From positions 1 through 33,104 of the forward strand of contig JADLFM010000186.1 of the NCBI GenBank assembly GCA_020845495.1: DNA of 33,104 nt, read 5' to 3'. The translations under genes and the position numbers were made by a program. Below are positions 7,602-14,978 of this stretch, piece by piece. The first letter of the stretch is position 1. Each line of letters starts with the position of its first letter. Under the pieces are notes generated by a model. The model did no database searches and was not told where the DNA came from. It saw only the letters and a list, made by a program, of their open reading frames with translations. Source of the stretch: Chloroflexota bacterium (lineage in GTDB: Bacteria; Chloroflexota; UBA6077; JACCZL01).

Positions 7602-10433
7602 ATGTCGATTGCAGCACCCCCGCCCGCGCCGTCGAACGGCGTAACCTCGAACCACTCGCTCGATCGGCCGCCGCCCTCGCAGGACATGCCCTGGCACGCG
7701 CTGGACGCGGCCGATGTGTTGACCGCGCACGGATCCACCATCGAGGGGCTTGATTCGGCAACGGCGGGCCGTCGCCTGGCGGAGCACGGCCCGAACGTTA
7801 TCCCGCGCGGGGCATCGGAAGGCCCCCTCACCATGCTGGTGCGACAGGTCAACACACCGCTGATCTACGTCCTGATCGGCTCGGGTCTGCTCGCGATCGC
7901 TATGGGCAAAGAAATCGACGGGGCCGTCGTCCTCGGCGTGGTCGTCGTGAACGCGCTCATCGGCTTCATCCAGGAGTACCGGGCCGGCAAGGCAATCGAG
8001 TCGTTGATCGATATGGTCCCGGACCTGGCGACCGTCGTACGCGCGGGAGTGCGTTCGACCGTGCCGGCCGCCGACCTCGTGCCGGGTGATATCGTCGTTC
8101 TCCAGTCCGGCGACAAGGTGCCGGCCGACGTCCGGCTGATTGCCGCGCGCGGCCTCCAGGTCGAAGAGGCCGCGCTCACGGGCGAGTCGATACCGGTCGC
8201 GAAGACCCTCGCCGCCCTCCCAACGGAGGCAGCCCTGGCGGATCGCCTCAACATGGCCTATGGCGGCACGCTGGTGACCTCAGGGACGGCCACCGCCCTC
8301 GTCGTTGGAACGGGCGCACGGACTGAGCTCGGACGGATCTCCACGCTGCTGGGCGAGGCGACCACGATCGAGACGCCGCTGACGCGACAATTCGCCGCCA
8401 TCGGCAAGTGGCTGACGGTGGGGATCGTGGCCGTCGCCGTCGTCCTGTTCGCAGTCGGCCTGTTGCGCGGCTACCCGCTGGTCTCAGCCTCGATCGCCGC
8501 CATCACGCTGGCGGTCGGCGCGATCCCGGAGGGCCTGCCGGCGATCATGACCATCGCCCTTGCGATCGGAGTGCAGCGGATGGCCCGACGCCGAGCCATC
8601 ATCCGCCGCCTGCCGGCCGTCGAGACGCTGGGCAGCACGACCGTCATCTGCTCGGATAAGACCGGCACCTTGACGCGGAACGAGATGACAGTCACGGCGG
8701 TCTGGACGCCGTCAGGCCGCTACTGGATCGATGGGGTCGGTTACCGGCCGCTCGGCGACCTGCGCGTGCAGGGGTCGGATGCTCCCCTGATCGACACACC
8801 AGACGATGTGCGGGGCCTGCTCCTGGCGGGGGTGCTCTGCAACGATGCCCAGATCCGCCGCGACGCCGACGACTGGCTGATCGATGGCGACCCGACCGAA
8901 GCGGCGCTGGTTGTCGCCGCGCGCAAAGTCGGTCTCGACGAGGAGGCCGCCCGCCGGGCGTGGCCGCGCCTCGACGCCATCCCGTTCGAGTCAGAGCGAC
9001 AGTATATGGCGACCCTCAACGCCGGTGGGACCGGACCCGATCCGGGGCTTCACGAGGGTACGATCGTGGCGAAGGGGGCGCCCGAGGTGATTATTCGGCG
9101 CTGTCGGACGCTTGCCGGCGGGACGCCGCTGGACTCTGAGGCCGTCCTGGCCGAAGTCGAGGCTCTGGCCTCCGAGGGAATGCGCGTGCTGGCCGTGGCC
9201 CGACGGCGACTGCCCGCCGCGCAGACGGCGCTGGGGGAGGAGGACGTCCAGGCGGAGTTCGAGCTGCTTGGCCTGCAAGGCATGATCGACCCGCCCCGGC
9301 CCGAGGCCATCGCCGCGATACAGACGTGCCACCAGGCCGGCATCGCCGTCAAGATGATCACGGGCGACCACCGAGTCACGGCCGAGGCGATCGGTCGCCA
9401 GCTCGGCCTCGTCGGCGCGGGCAGCCGGGCTGTTGTCGGGCGAGATCTGGCGGGGATGTCAGACGAGGAACTGCGGGCCGAGGTCGCCCGCACGAATGTT
9501 TTCGCCCGAGTGGCGCCCGAGCACAAGCTGCGGATTGTGCGGGCCTTGCAGGCCGAGGGCAATGTCGTCGCCATGACTGGCGACGGTGTCAACGACGCGC
9601 CCGCTCTGAAGCAGGCCGATATCGGCGTCGCGATGGGGATCACGGGGACGGCGGTTTCGAAGGAATCGGCCGACATCGTCCTGACGGATGACAATTTCGC
9701 GAGCATTGCGGCTGCGGTGGAGGAGGGGCGCCGCGTCTACGACAACCTGGTCAAGGCGCTGGCGTTCCTCCTGCCGACGAACATCGGCCTGGCCATGATC
9801 CTGACGGCGGCTGTCGCGGGCTTCCCGATTGTCGACGGCGAGCCGCTGCTACCGATGCTGCCGACGCAGATCCTCTGGATCAACCTCGTGGCCTCCGTCG
9901 CGCTGGCGTTGCCCCTTGCCTTCGAGGCGAAGGAGCCGGGTCTGATGCGCCGTGCGCCCCGTCGGCCGGGCGCGCCGATCTTCGACGGCTTCCTCGCCCT
10001 GCGGACCGTCTACGTCGCCCTGTTGATGGCGGGGGGCGCGATCGGACTGTTCAATCTACAGTACTACTCGGAGATCGCCCACGGCGTCCCGGCCGATCTC
10101 GCACTTCGTGAGGCGCAGACGATGGCCGTCACGACGGTCATCCTGTTCCAGGTGTTCTACTTGTTGAATTGCCGATCGCTGCGCGACTCACTGGCTCGGA
10201 TAGGGTTCTGGAGCAACCCAACGGTCTACGTCGGCATTGCGGCGCTGCTGCTCCTGCAGGCCGCGTTCGTCTACCTGCCCTTCATGCAGGTGCTCTTCGG
10301 CACGGCCGCCCTCGGTTGGGACGCCTGGCTGGAGGCGATGCTAGCGGCGCTGATCCTGGTCCCGGTCATCAGCCTTGAGAAGTGGTGGCGCCAGCGTCGC
10401 CACCGCGCGGACCAGGACGCGGCGGGGATCTGA
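7602..10433 (+). CDS. P-type cation-transporting ATPase (P2 type, Pma1-like)
   Basis: About 943 residues. In order it has the N-terminal cation-ATPase domain ([10 protein letters not shown]...), an actuator domain with LTGES, the M4 motif AIPEGLPAI, the phosphorylation site SDKTGTLT (Asp352), the nucleotide-domain motif KGAPE, the hinge [12 protein letters not shown], and six C-terminal helices. This is a complete P2-type ATPase. Two ion-site features differ from SERCA: M5 reads TNIGLAM, with Leu where SERCA has Glu771, and M6 reads [16 protein letters not shown], lacking the Thr-Asp pair (Thr799/Asp800). That points away from classical calcium transport and toward the Pma1-like group of uncertain ion. 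I start at ATG 7602, where GGAGAAGG lies five bases upstream; an in-frame ATG at 7485, four bases after the atpF stop, would add 39 residues. A hairpin follows 40 bp after the stop. Confidence 0.9.
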   Translation: MSIAAPPPAPSNGVTSNHSLDRPPPSQDMPWHALDAADVLTAHGSTIEGLDSATAGRRLAEHGPNVIPRGASEGPLTMLVRQVNTPLIYVLIGSGLLAIAMGKEIDGAVVLGVVVVNALIGFIQEYRAGKAIESLIDMVPDLATVVRAGVRSTVPAADLVPGDIVVLQSGDKVPADVRLIAARGLQVEEAALTGESIPVAKTLAALPTEAALADRLNMAYGGTLVTSGTATALVVGTGARTELGRISTLLGEATTIETPLTRQFAAIGKWLTVGIVAVAVVLFAVGLLRGYPLVSASIAAITLAVGAIPEGLPAIMTIALAIGVQRMARRRAIIRRLPAVETLGSTTVICSDKTGTLTRNEMTVTAVWTPSGRYWIDGVGYRPLGDLRVQGSDAPLIDTPDDVRGLLLAGVLCNDAQIRRDADDWLIDGDPTEAALVVAARKVGLDEEAARRAWPRLDAIPFESERQYMATLNAGGTGPDPGLHEGTIVAKGAPEVIIRRCRTLAGGTPLDSEAVLAEVEALASEGMRVLAVARRRLPAAQTALGEEDVQAEFELLGLQGMIDPPRPEAIAAIQTCHQAGIAVKMITGDHRVTAEAIGRQLGLVGAGSRAVVGRDLAGMSDEELRAEVARTNVFARVAPEHKLRIVRALQAEGNVVAMTGDGVNDAPALKQADIGVAMGITGTAVSKESADIVLTDDNFASIAAAVEEGRRVYDNLVKALAFLLPTNIGLAMILTAAVAGFPIVDGEPLLPMLPTQILWINLVASVALALPLAFEAKEPGLMRRAPRRPGAPIFDGFLALRTVYVALLMAGGAIGLFNLQYYSEIAHGVPADLALREAQTMAVTTVILFQVFYLLNCRSLRDSLARIGFWSNPTVYVGIAALLLLQAAFVYLPFMQVLFGTAALGWDAWLEAMLAALILVPVISLEKWWRQRRHRADQDAAGI

Positions 10434-10472
10434 CGTGTGCACGGCTTCTACCGTGCGGCCCCGACCAGTCTT

Positions 10473-10499
10473 GCGGCGCGCGCTTTCTGAGCGCGCCGC
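10473..10499 (+). terminator. GC-rich stem-loop after the P-type ATPase
   Basis: GCGGCGCGC (10473-10481) and its exact complement GCGCGCCGC (10491-10499) enclose a 9-nt loop. It starts 40 bp beyond the ATPase stop codon. There is no T-run, as is common for terminators in GC-rich genomes. Confidence 0.55.
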
Positions 10500-10661
10500 A
10501 CCGTGCTTGCTGCGGACCGCTCCCGGGTCGCCCGACGATGTTGCCCCAAGCTGAGCCGTGAGCCACAGGCGGGGCAGGTACGCTTGGTCGTGAACTGGGT
10601 AGACGGCCGCGAGATGGCCCTGATCCAGAGGTTCCGGGCGAGGAGGACCATCTCGTCGCGC

Positions 10662-10706
10662 TGGTGAGGGCGCAGGGATTCGACCCTGAACCTTGGGCTT
10701 AACGGT
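10662..10706 (-). pseudogene. tRNA 3'-half fragment (tRNA-Asn/Lys-like), possible attachment-site relic
   Basis: Read on the minus strand, this stretch ends in CGCCCTCACCA, an acceptor 3' strand with discriminator A and CCA. Just before it comes CAGGGTCGAATCCCTG, a T-arm with a perfect 5-bp stem but a loop of 6 instead of 7 bases (one T missing). Further 5' is CCGTTAAGCCCAAGGTT, which looks like the 3' part of an anticodon arm and variable loop; if the loop is CCGTTAA, the anticodon would be GTT (Asn). Upstream of about 10706 no D-arm or 5' acceptor strand (expected GAGGGCG) is present. So this is the 3' half of a tRNA with a one-base deletion. Such 3' halves are the classic product of integration into tRNA genes. 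Confidence 0.5.
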
Positions 10707-10821
10707 CCCCGCAAGCACGGTCCGTGGACGTTTGTAGGTGTCTGCCCTGTAACCTGGTGGGAGGCGTGAATGTCCGTGCGAGTACATGGCTGGACGTACG
10801 CGTCCGTTGTCGGCCAGCGTT

Positions 10822-11101
10822 CTAGAGGCCATGCGGCGGCACGATCAGGACTCTCACGGGCGTTTGGCAAAGCACGGTACCGGGAACGCTACCGTAGCCG
10901 AAGCGCCTGATGCCGCCACGGTGTCAAGCTCGTCCTGGGCAGCTTGCTTTCGGGCCAGTTCCGCTGCATCGGTTGGGGCACTCACGTGTCCACGGCCCGC
11001 AGCAGAAGGAGTGGCCAGCCGGGCCTCACCGCGATCGTCGTCGCAAATGGCACGGCTCGCGCGGCCAACTCGGACCCGTCCAATGAAACCAGTGCTACCT
11101 T
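10822..11101 (-). pseudogene. Universal stress protein, decayed remnant
   Basis: On the minus strand from 11101 the frame reads KVALVSLDGSELAARAVPF followed by a strand LLLLRAVDT, plainly the first third of a UspA domain. A TGA then interrupts; one base further, in a shifted frame, the sequence resumes as SAPTDAAELARKQAAQDELD, the helix expected next in a Usp. The last part reads VLIVPPHGL and a stop, like the final strand of the domain. The nucleotide-binding loop is missing. A GGAGG-rich leader remains at about 11100-11125 but no start codon is left. The gene has lost its start, suffered a frameshift and lost its core. Confidence 0.65.
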
Positions 11102-11434
11102 CTCCTTCCTATCCTCCTGGGAGGAAGCCCTATCCGAAGCCGTCTGGTCAGTTGCCGTATGTTCGAGGCGCACCCCCGTCCGCGAACGACGCGCCCTGAG
11201 ATGCTCCTCTCGTGTGCTCACGCGAGCAGGCCGATTCACAGGCGACCCCCGGCGGGCAGCTTTCGGGCTTTGTCAGCGCTATGCACGCCATGCTCGCGGC
11301 CCCGGATCGTGCGCCATATGTTCTCGGCCGCTGCCCGGCCGGATCAGGAGACGACTTCCTTGGCAAGTCGTGACTTCCAACCTCGTCCATACATCTGGCT
11401 GCGGGCTTGCTGAGTCGTCAGCCGGCCGGCTGAC
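11102..11434. other. Gap between dead USP gene and dps, no gene seen
   Basis: About 330 bp upstream of the dead USP gene and downstream of dps. Open frames on both strands have no recognisable product and no supporting ribosome binding site. The direct-repeat promoter element found before other USP genes was not seen here. Confidence 0.45.
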
Positions 11435-11920
11435 CTACGCGAGATGCTCGCGGAGCATCCAGTGCTGCTTCTCGATGCCGCGCAAGACCTCGATGAAGAC
11501 GTCTTCGGTGGCGGCCTCGTCGGCACTCGCGTCCATCGCCTGACGCAGATCGGCGGCCACGTGCTCCAGACGTTGGATGAGCTCCTCGACCAGTCGCCAC
11601 TGGCTCCGCTCGGTCAGCGGGAAGGCGGGCAGATTGCTGTCTTCGGCCGCCGCGCGAATCGTTCCGCGAGCAGAGCCACCTAACGTCACCGCCCGCTCGG
11701 CGATCATGTCCATGTACCCCCGGACCTGGTCGGCGAAGCGGTCGAAGAGCTCGTGGAGCTGGGCGAAGTGCGGTCCGGCCACGTTCCAATGTGCGTGGTC
11801 AAATGCGGATGCAAGGTCCATCAGGTTGGCCAGGTTCTGATTCAAACGCGCGACGAGGTGGTCTCGCAGATCTCCGTCGAGACCGAGGACGCCAGCGCTC
11901 ATAGCGACTCCAGTATACAT
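11435..11920 (-). CDS. dps: Dps-family ferritin-like DNA protection protein
   Basis: A 161-residue protein of normal Dps length. Dps forms 12-subunit cages that oxidise and store iron and shield DNA during starvation and oxidative stress. All residues of the inter-subunit ferroxidase centre are present with the same spacing as in E. coli Dps: His44 (in AHWNVAGPHF), His56 and Asp60 (LHELFD), Asp71 and Glu75 (DMIAERAV). The N-terminal tail is short and carries no Lys cluster, so DNA binding through the tail is unlikely. The ATG at 11920 has GGGGAG six bases upstream; a second ATG at 11902 also has a possible site (TGGAG). The direct-repeat promoter element lies about 150-190 bp upstream at 12066-12107, oriented toward this gene. 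Confidence 0.92.
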   Translation of the reverse strand: MYTGVAMSAGVLGLDGDLRDHLVARLNQNLANLMDLASAFDHAHWNVAGPHFAQLHELFDRFADQVRGYMDMIAERAVTLGGSARGTIRAAAEDSNLPAFPLTERSQWRLVEELIQRLEHVAADLRQAMDASADEAATEDVFIEVLRGIEKQHWMLREHLA

Positions 11921-12065
11921 GACAATCTCCCCGCATCCTGCCGGCCCCCCGACACACCGAATGGCCGGCCGAGCCGTGTATTCGACGCATGACCCAGGTC
12001 AGATGTCGCCGCCCTCGAAGGCACGCGATCCGACGGACCCTACGCCTCTCTATCGTGCCCTGTGG

Positions 12066-12107
12066 AGCTTGCATCGAACGTCGCCGGCCATCAACGCCGT
12101 GTCAACG
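12066..12107 (-). promoter_or_regulatory. Direct-repeat promoter element, site A (dps)
   Basis: On the minus strand the sequence CGTTGACACGGCGTTGATG (12107 to 12089) has two GTTGA half-sites 11 bp apart; 17 nt after TTGATG comes CAAGCT (12071-12066), the position of the third block found at the other sites. The 400-bp gap 11921-12327 holds nothing else I can recognise. The element points toward dps, whose start is about 145 bp downstream of the third block. Confidence 0.6.
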
Positions 12108-12327
12108 CTTCGTACGGCTTGGTCGATCCCGAAGTTGTGCGCTCGGCGACCGTCCCATATGGTCGAGCACAGGGAGAATCGGAGACGACCGACGATGGCG
12201 CCGAACCTCGTCACCATCGTCGGCGCGACCGCGTACCATGCCCTCCGACACCCCCGTCAGCCCCAGTGGCCTTTCGACCGGCATGTACGACTCACCTGGC
12301 GCGGCTGGCGAAACATCGGCAAGGGAG

Positions 12328-13488
12328 TCACCGTTTCGTGGCGTGCTCAGGGTCGCTCGCACGCTCATCCGCTTCCAGGCACTGAACGGCGCTGTCAAGA
12401 CGGTTGACGAGCGCGCGTATCCTCGGCGCCAGAAGGTAGTCGTAGCCCGGCGTGTATGCCAGAGCCTTGAGGCCACGTTCGATCAGTTCGAGGTCCGCCA
12501 TGTTCAGTACGACATCCACGGTCGGGACCGGGTCCGCTGTAGTTGTCGATGCCGCCGTAGCGCTCGCTGCCGAGGCCTGAGCACCACTTCGTAGACTGTC
12601 CGAGTGCAGCATAGCGGCCGGGCGCACCAGCAAGACGGGTACGTCGGCCTGTTGCAGTGTTGCGGTGGCGACGCTGCCAAGCACCAGTCGGGCCACGTCG
12701 CATCGCCCGTGCGTAGCCATCATCACGATGTCCGCCTCGACATGGCGCGCGACCTGCGTGACCACGCTTGATGGCTTCCCGATGGTGGCCCGGGCGGTGA
12801 CCCTGTTGTCCTGTGCCTGCAAGCGGTCGAGCTGCACCTGGAGATACTGCCGGGCTGCGGCGAGCTCAACGTCCTGGTCGTACGGAACATAGGCGTACCC
12901 CACGTCGCCGAACGGGTCTGACGGCGGCTCGACGACGCGCAGAATGATCAACTCAGCATCGAGCGACCCGGCCAGCAGGTCAGCGGATTCAATCGCCTCC
13001 TCAGCCAGTTCAGATCCGTCGAGTGGTACGAGCACGCGAATCCGCCGGTCGATTGGCAGGGGACGATCGGCATGCAACGGCACGAGCAGGATCGGGATGG
13101 CTGTCTGACGCAGGATGCAGTCGGTCACGCTGCCGTAAAGCCACCGACCGAGGCCGCTCCGCCCGTGCGTCGACATCACGATCAGGCCTACCCCTTGCTC
13201 GTCCGCGATGGCGGCGATCGCGCGCGCCACGTCTTCGGCATGGACTGGCCGGACGCGGCGCACGACGATCTCCACGTGGAGGCCTTCGGCTCTCATCGCC
13301 TCGGCGTCCACGTTCAGTGCCGCCTGGATCGCCTCCAGCTCGTCGACGGCGCTTCCAGGCGCACGGTGGGGCAGTACGCGCACGAGGACCAGCTTCGCAT
13401 CCGACGATCTGGCGAGGGTTGACGCGTAGGGGACGGCGCGTGCACCGAAGTCCGATCCGTCCAATGGGACCATGATGGTGGCGAGCAT
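12328..13488 (-). CDS. Universal stress protein, two UspA domains plus a C-terminal extension
   Basis: 386 residues, clearly longer than the other tandem Usps here. Residues 1-137 and about 150-290 are UspA domains with intact nucleotide loops (MSTHGRSGLGRWLYGS, MATHGRCDVARLVLGS). In the second, the usual Gly-Gly after HGR is replaced by Cys-Asp. After an Ala/Ser/Thr-rich linker (about 300-322) comes a helical segment of about 60 residues with VDVVLNMADLELIERGLK and YLLAPRIRALVNRLDSAVQ; I do not recognise it. It has the look of a small regulatory or oligomerisation helix bundle. The start ATG at 13488 has GGGGAGGAG nine bases upstream. The direct-repeat promoter element (site B) is 62 bp upstream of the start. 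Confidence 0.9.
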   Translation of the reverse strand: MLATIMVPLDGSDFGARAVPYASTLARSSDAKLVLVRVLPHRAPGSAVDELEAIQAALNVDAEAMRAEGLHVEIVVRRVRPVHAEDVARAIAAIADEQGVGLIVMSTHGRSGLGRWLYGSVTDCILRQTAIPILLVPLHADRPLPIDRRIRVLVPLDGSELAEEAIESADLLAGSLDAELIILRVVEPPSDPFGDVGYAYVPYDQDVELAAARQYLQVQLDRLQAQDNRVTARATIGKPSSVVTQVARHVEADIVMMATHGRCDVARLVLGSVATATLQQADVPVLLVRPAAMLHSDSLRSGAQASAASATAASTTTADPVPTVDVVLNMADLELIERGLKALAYTPGYDYLLAPRIRALVNRLDSAVQCLEADERASDPEHATKR

Positions 13489-13550
13489 CGTCGATGTCTC
13501 CTCCCCGGGCTACGGATCCTTCGTGTACCCGTCATGATCGTGCCACCCGA

Positions 13551-13592
13551 GCGTTGCCCCAAGCGTCGCGGCGAATCAACACCGCGTCAACG
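13551..13592 (-). promoter_or_regulatory. Direct-repeat promoter element, site B (USP 386 aa)
   Basis: Minus strand: CGTTGACGCGGTGTTGATT from 13592, with GTTGA half-sites at 13591-13587 and 13580-13576, 11 bp apart. CAACGC follows 17 nt after TTGATT, at 13556-13551. The end of the third block is 62 bp from the USP start at 13488. Confidence 0.65.
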
Positions 13593-13667
13593 ATCTGGAG
13601 GCGACGACGACGTCGACCGACTCATGCCAGTCGCCTGCCCGAACCACCTGCCCACCAGGACGGCGGA

Positions 13668-13946
13668 TCACTGCCGGGAAGGACTCCGGCATGCCGCATC
13701 CACTATATCCCAGTCCGGCATCCGCACGGCCTCTATCTCCCACGCCATCACCGCATCGACTCTGTCCGAGGAATTGGCGATGATCCACGATTGGATGCCG
13801 TCGTCGTGCTGGCCCTCAATCTGACCACCGACGTCCAATGGATTGGGGTCTGAGTCGATGACCCCGGGGATGCCGTCACCGGACGGACTCGTCTTGATCG
13901 CGATGTCCGTGGCGTCGTTGCCGATCTGCTGCAAGAGGGCTGCCAT
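13668..13946 (-). CDS. Acidic hypothetical protein, 92 residues
   Basis: I do not recognise this protein. The ATG at 13946 has GAAGG five bases upstream, which defines the start within a longer frame whose upstream part is Arg-rich noise. The product (MAALLQQIGNDATDIAIKT...) is acidic, with many Asp and Ile residues and a repeated pattern around DGIPGVIDSDPNPLD and QSWIIANSSDRVDAVMAWEIEAV. It has no membrane segment or signal peptide. Two observations support a real gene: the ribosome binding site, and a copy of the direct-repeat promoter element 113 bp upstream (site I) pointing at it, the same arrangement as for dps and the USP genes. Confidence 0.5.
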   Translation of the reverse strand: MAALLQQIGNDATDIAIKTSPSGDGIPGVIDSDPNPLDVGGQIEGQHDDGIQSWIIANSSDRVDAVMAWEIEAVRMPDWDIVDAACRSPSRQ

Positions 13947-14058
13947 GAGAACCTTCGAGACGCAAGGATGCGTTCCGAGCGGTGAATAGCACACAGGCTT
14001 CGGAGTTGAGGATCCTGGACAGCGCCTTCTCACGACCCTCCGGGAGTGTAGGCCGCTC

Positions 14059-14100
14059 ACGCTGCCACGAACGTTGAGGACCGCTAACGCCGGATCAATG
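14059..14100 (-). promoter_or_regulatory. Direct-repeat promoter element, site I (92-residue unknown), divergent copy
   Basis: Minus strand: CATTGATCCGGCGTTAGCG from 14100. The first half-site is ATTGA (14099-14095) and the second is GTTAG (14088-14084), 11 bp apart. CAGCGT follows 17 nt after TTAGCG, at 14064-14059. This is the weakest copy in the second half-site, but spacing and third block match. The gap 13947-14249 holds no other recognisable feature. Confidence 0.45.
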
Positions 14101-14249
14101 GTGGTCCAGCCGCGTGTGAGCCACCCACAGCCACCGGGAACGCCCGTTAGAATCCCATGCCGCTGCCGCGCCCCAGGTGCGGATCCCGCTTGACTCAAGA
14201 CTCGTGCTGGACGCCGATTCTGACAGCGCCGCCCGAGCACTGTTTGCGG

Positions 14250-14978
14250 CTAGACGCCCGACTCCTGCCGCTCGCGTTGTGGAGCCTGCTCAGCGGGGCG
14301 CACGAAGCGATAGCCTCGTCCGCGCTCGGTCTGGATGTAGCGTGGCCCGCCCGGGCGTTCGAGCTTGCCTCGGAGCCGACTGATAAACACGCGGAGATAG
14401 TGCTCGGTGGCGCCATAGTCACCGCCCCAGACGCGGTCGAGCAGCGCCTGGTGCGGCATCAGTCGATTCACGTTACGCACCAGGTGGTACAGCAGCTTGT
14501 ACTCCACCGGCGTCAGCTCCACCGGCTCACCGCCCACGGTCACCTGCTGATTGTCAAAGTTGACGGTCAGGTCGCCGGCTATGAAGTCCGGCACCGCCCG
14601 AGCGGGCGGCGGCAGGTCAGCGCGCCGCAGCACTGCCTTGATGTGGGCCATCAGCGCGATCCTGCTGAATGGCTTGACGAGATAGTCGTCGGCGCCCAAC
14701 TCGAGTCCACGGACATGATCCATCTCGTCGGCTGCGGCTGTCAGCATCACGACCGGCACGTCGGAGGTCTGTCGGATCCTGCGAAGCACCTCGAAGCCGC
14801 TGATGCCCGGCAGGCCGACGTCGAGCACCACGACGTCCGGATGGTGCTCGAAGAAGAGCTCCAGCCCCTGTTCCCCGTCGTGGGCCGCAAGGACCGTCGC
14901 ATCTTGCCATTGGAACTGGAACCCGACGGTGAGGGCGTCCAACAAGCGTTGCTCGTCGTCCACGACCAGGATCTTCAC
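14250..14978 (-). CDS. OmpR/KdpE-type response regulator
   Basis: 242 residues: an N-terminal receiver domain with the acidic pair Asp7/Asp8, phospho-acceptor Asp53 (VVLDVGLPG), Thr80 and Lys102 (LVKPF), then a winged-helix DNA-binding domain (about 135-230) with ELTPVEYKLLYHLVRN and the recognition region YLRVFISRLRGKLE, ending GRGYRFV. Closest in type to KdpE. The start is GTG at 14978 and overlaps the kinase stop by four bases (GTGA), so the two are translationally coupled and form a two-component system. Regulators of this family bind tandem direct repeats about 11 bp apart, which makes this protein the leading candidate to act on the repeated element found in this window; that link is an inference. 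No kdp transport genes are nearby. Confidence 0.93.
   Translation of the reverse strand: MKILVVDDEQRLLDALTVGFQFQWQDATVLAAHDGEQGLELFFEHHPDVVVLDVGLPGISGFEVLRRIRQTSDVPVVMLTAAADEMDHVRGLELGADDYLVKPFSRIALMAHIKAVLRRADLPPPARAVPDFIAGDLTVNFDNQQVTVGGEPVELTPVEYKLLYHLVRNVNRLMPHQALLDRVWGGDYGATEHYLRVFISRLRGKLERPGGPRYIQTERGRGYRFVRPAEQAPQRERQESGV

Noticed and set aside
10448..10651. A 67-codon minus-strand frame with one CPACG motif, starting just after the tRNA fragment
   Set aside because: Only one CxxC pair, Arg-rich tail, no good ribosome binding site, and it overlaps the likely terminator of the P-type ATPase. It may be real but I cannot support it.
12670..12760. A suspected defect in the second nucleotide loop of the USP at 12328
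   Set aside because: On counting, the G-9x-G-S spacing is intact (HGRCDVARLVLGS); only the Gly-Gly after HGR is changed.
14250..14978. Calling the response regulator KdpE outright
   Set aside because: The domain layout fits, but the partner kinase is soluble with PAS/GAF domains, lacks the KdpD domains, and no kdpFABC genes are present.
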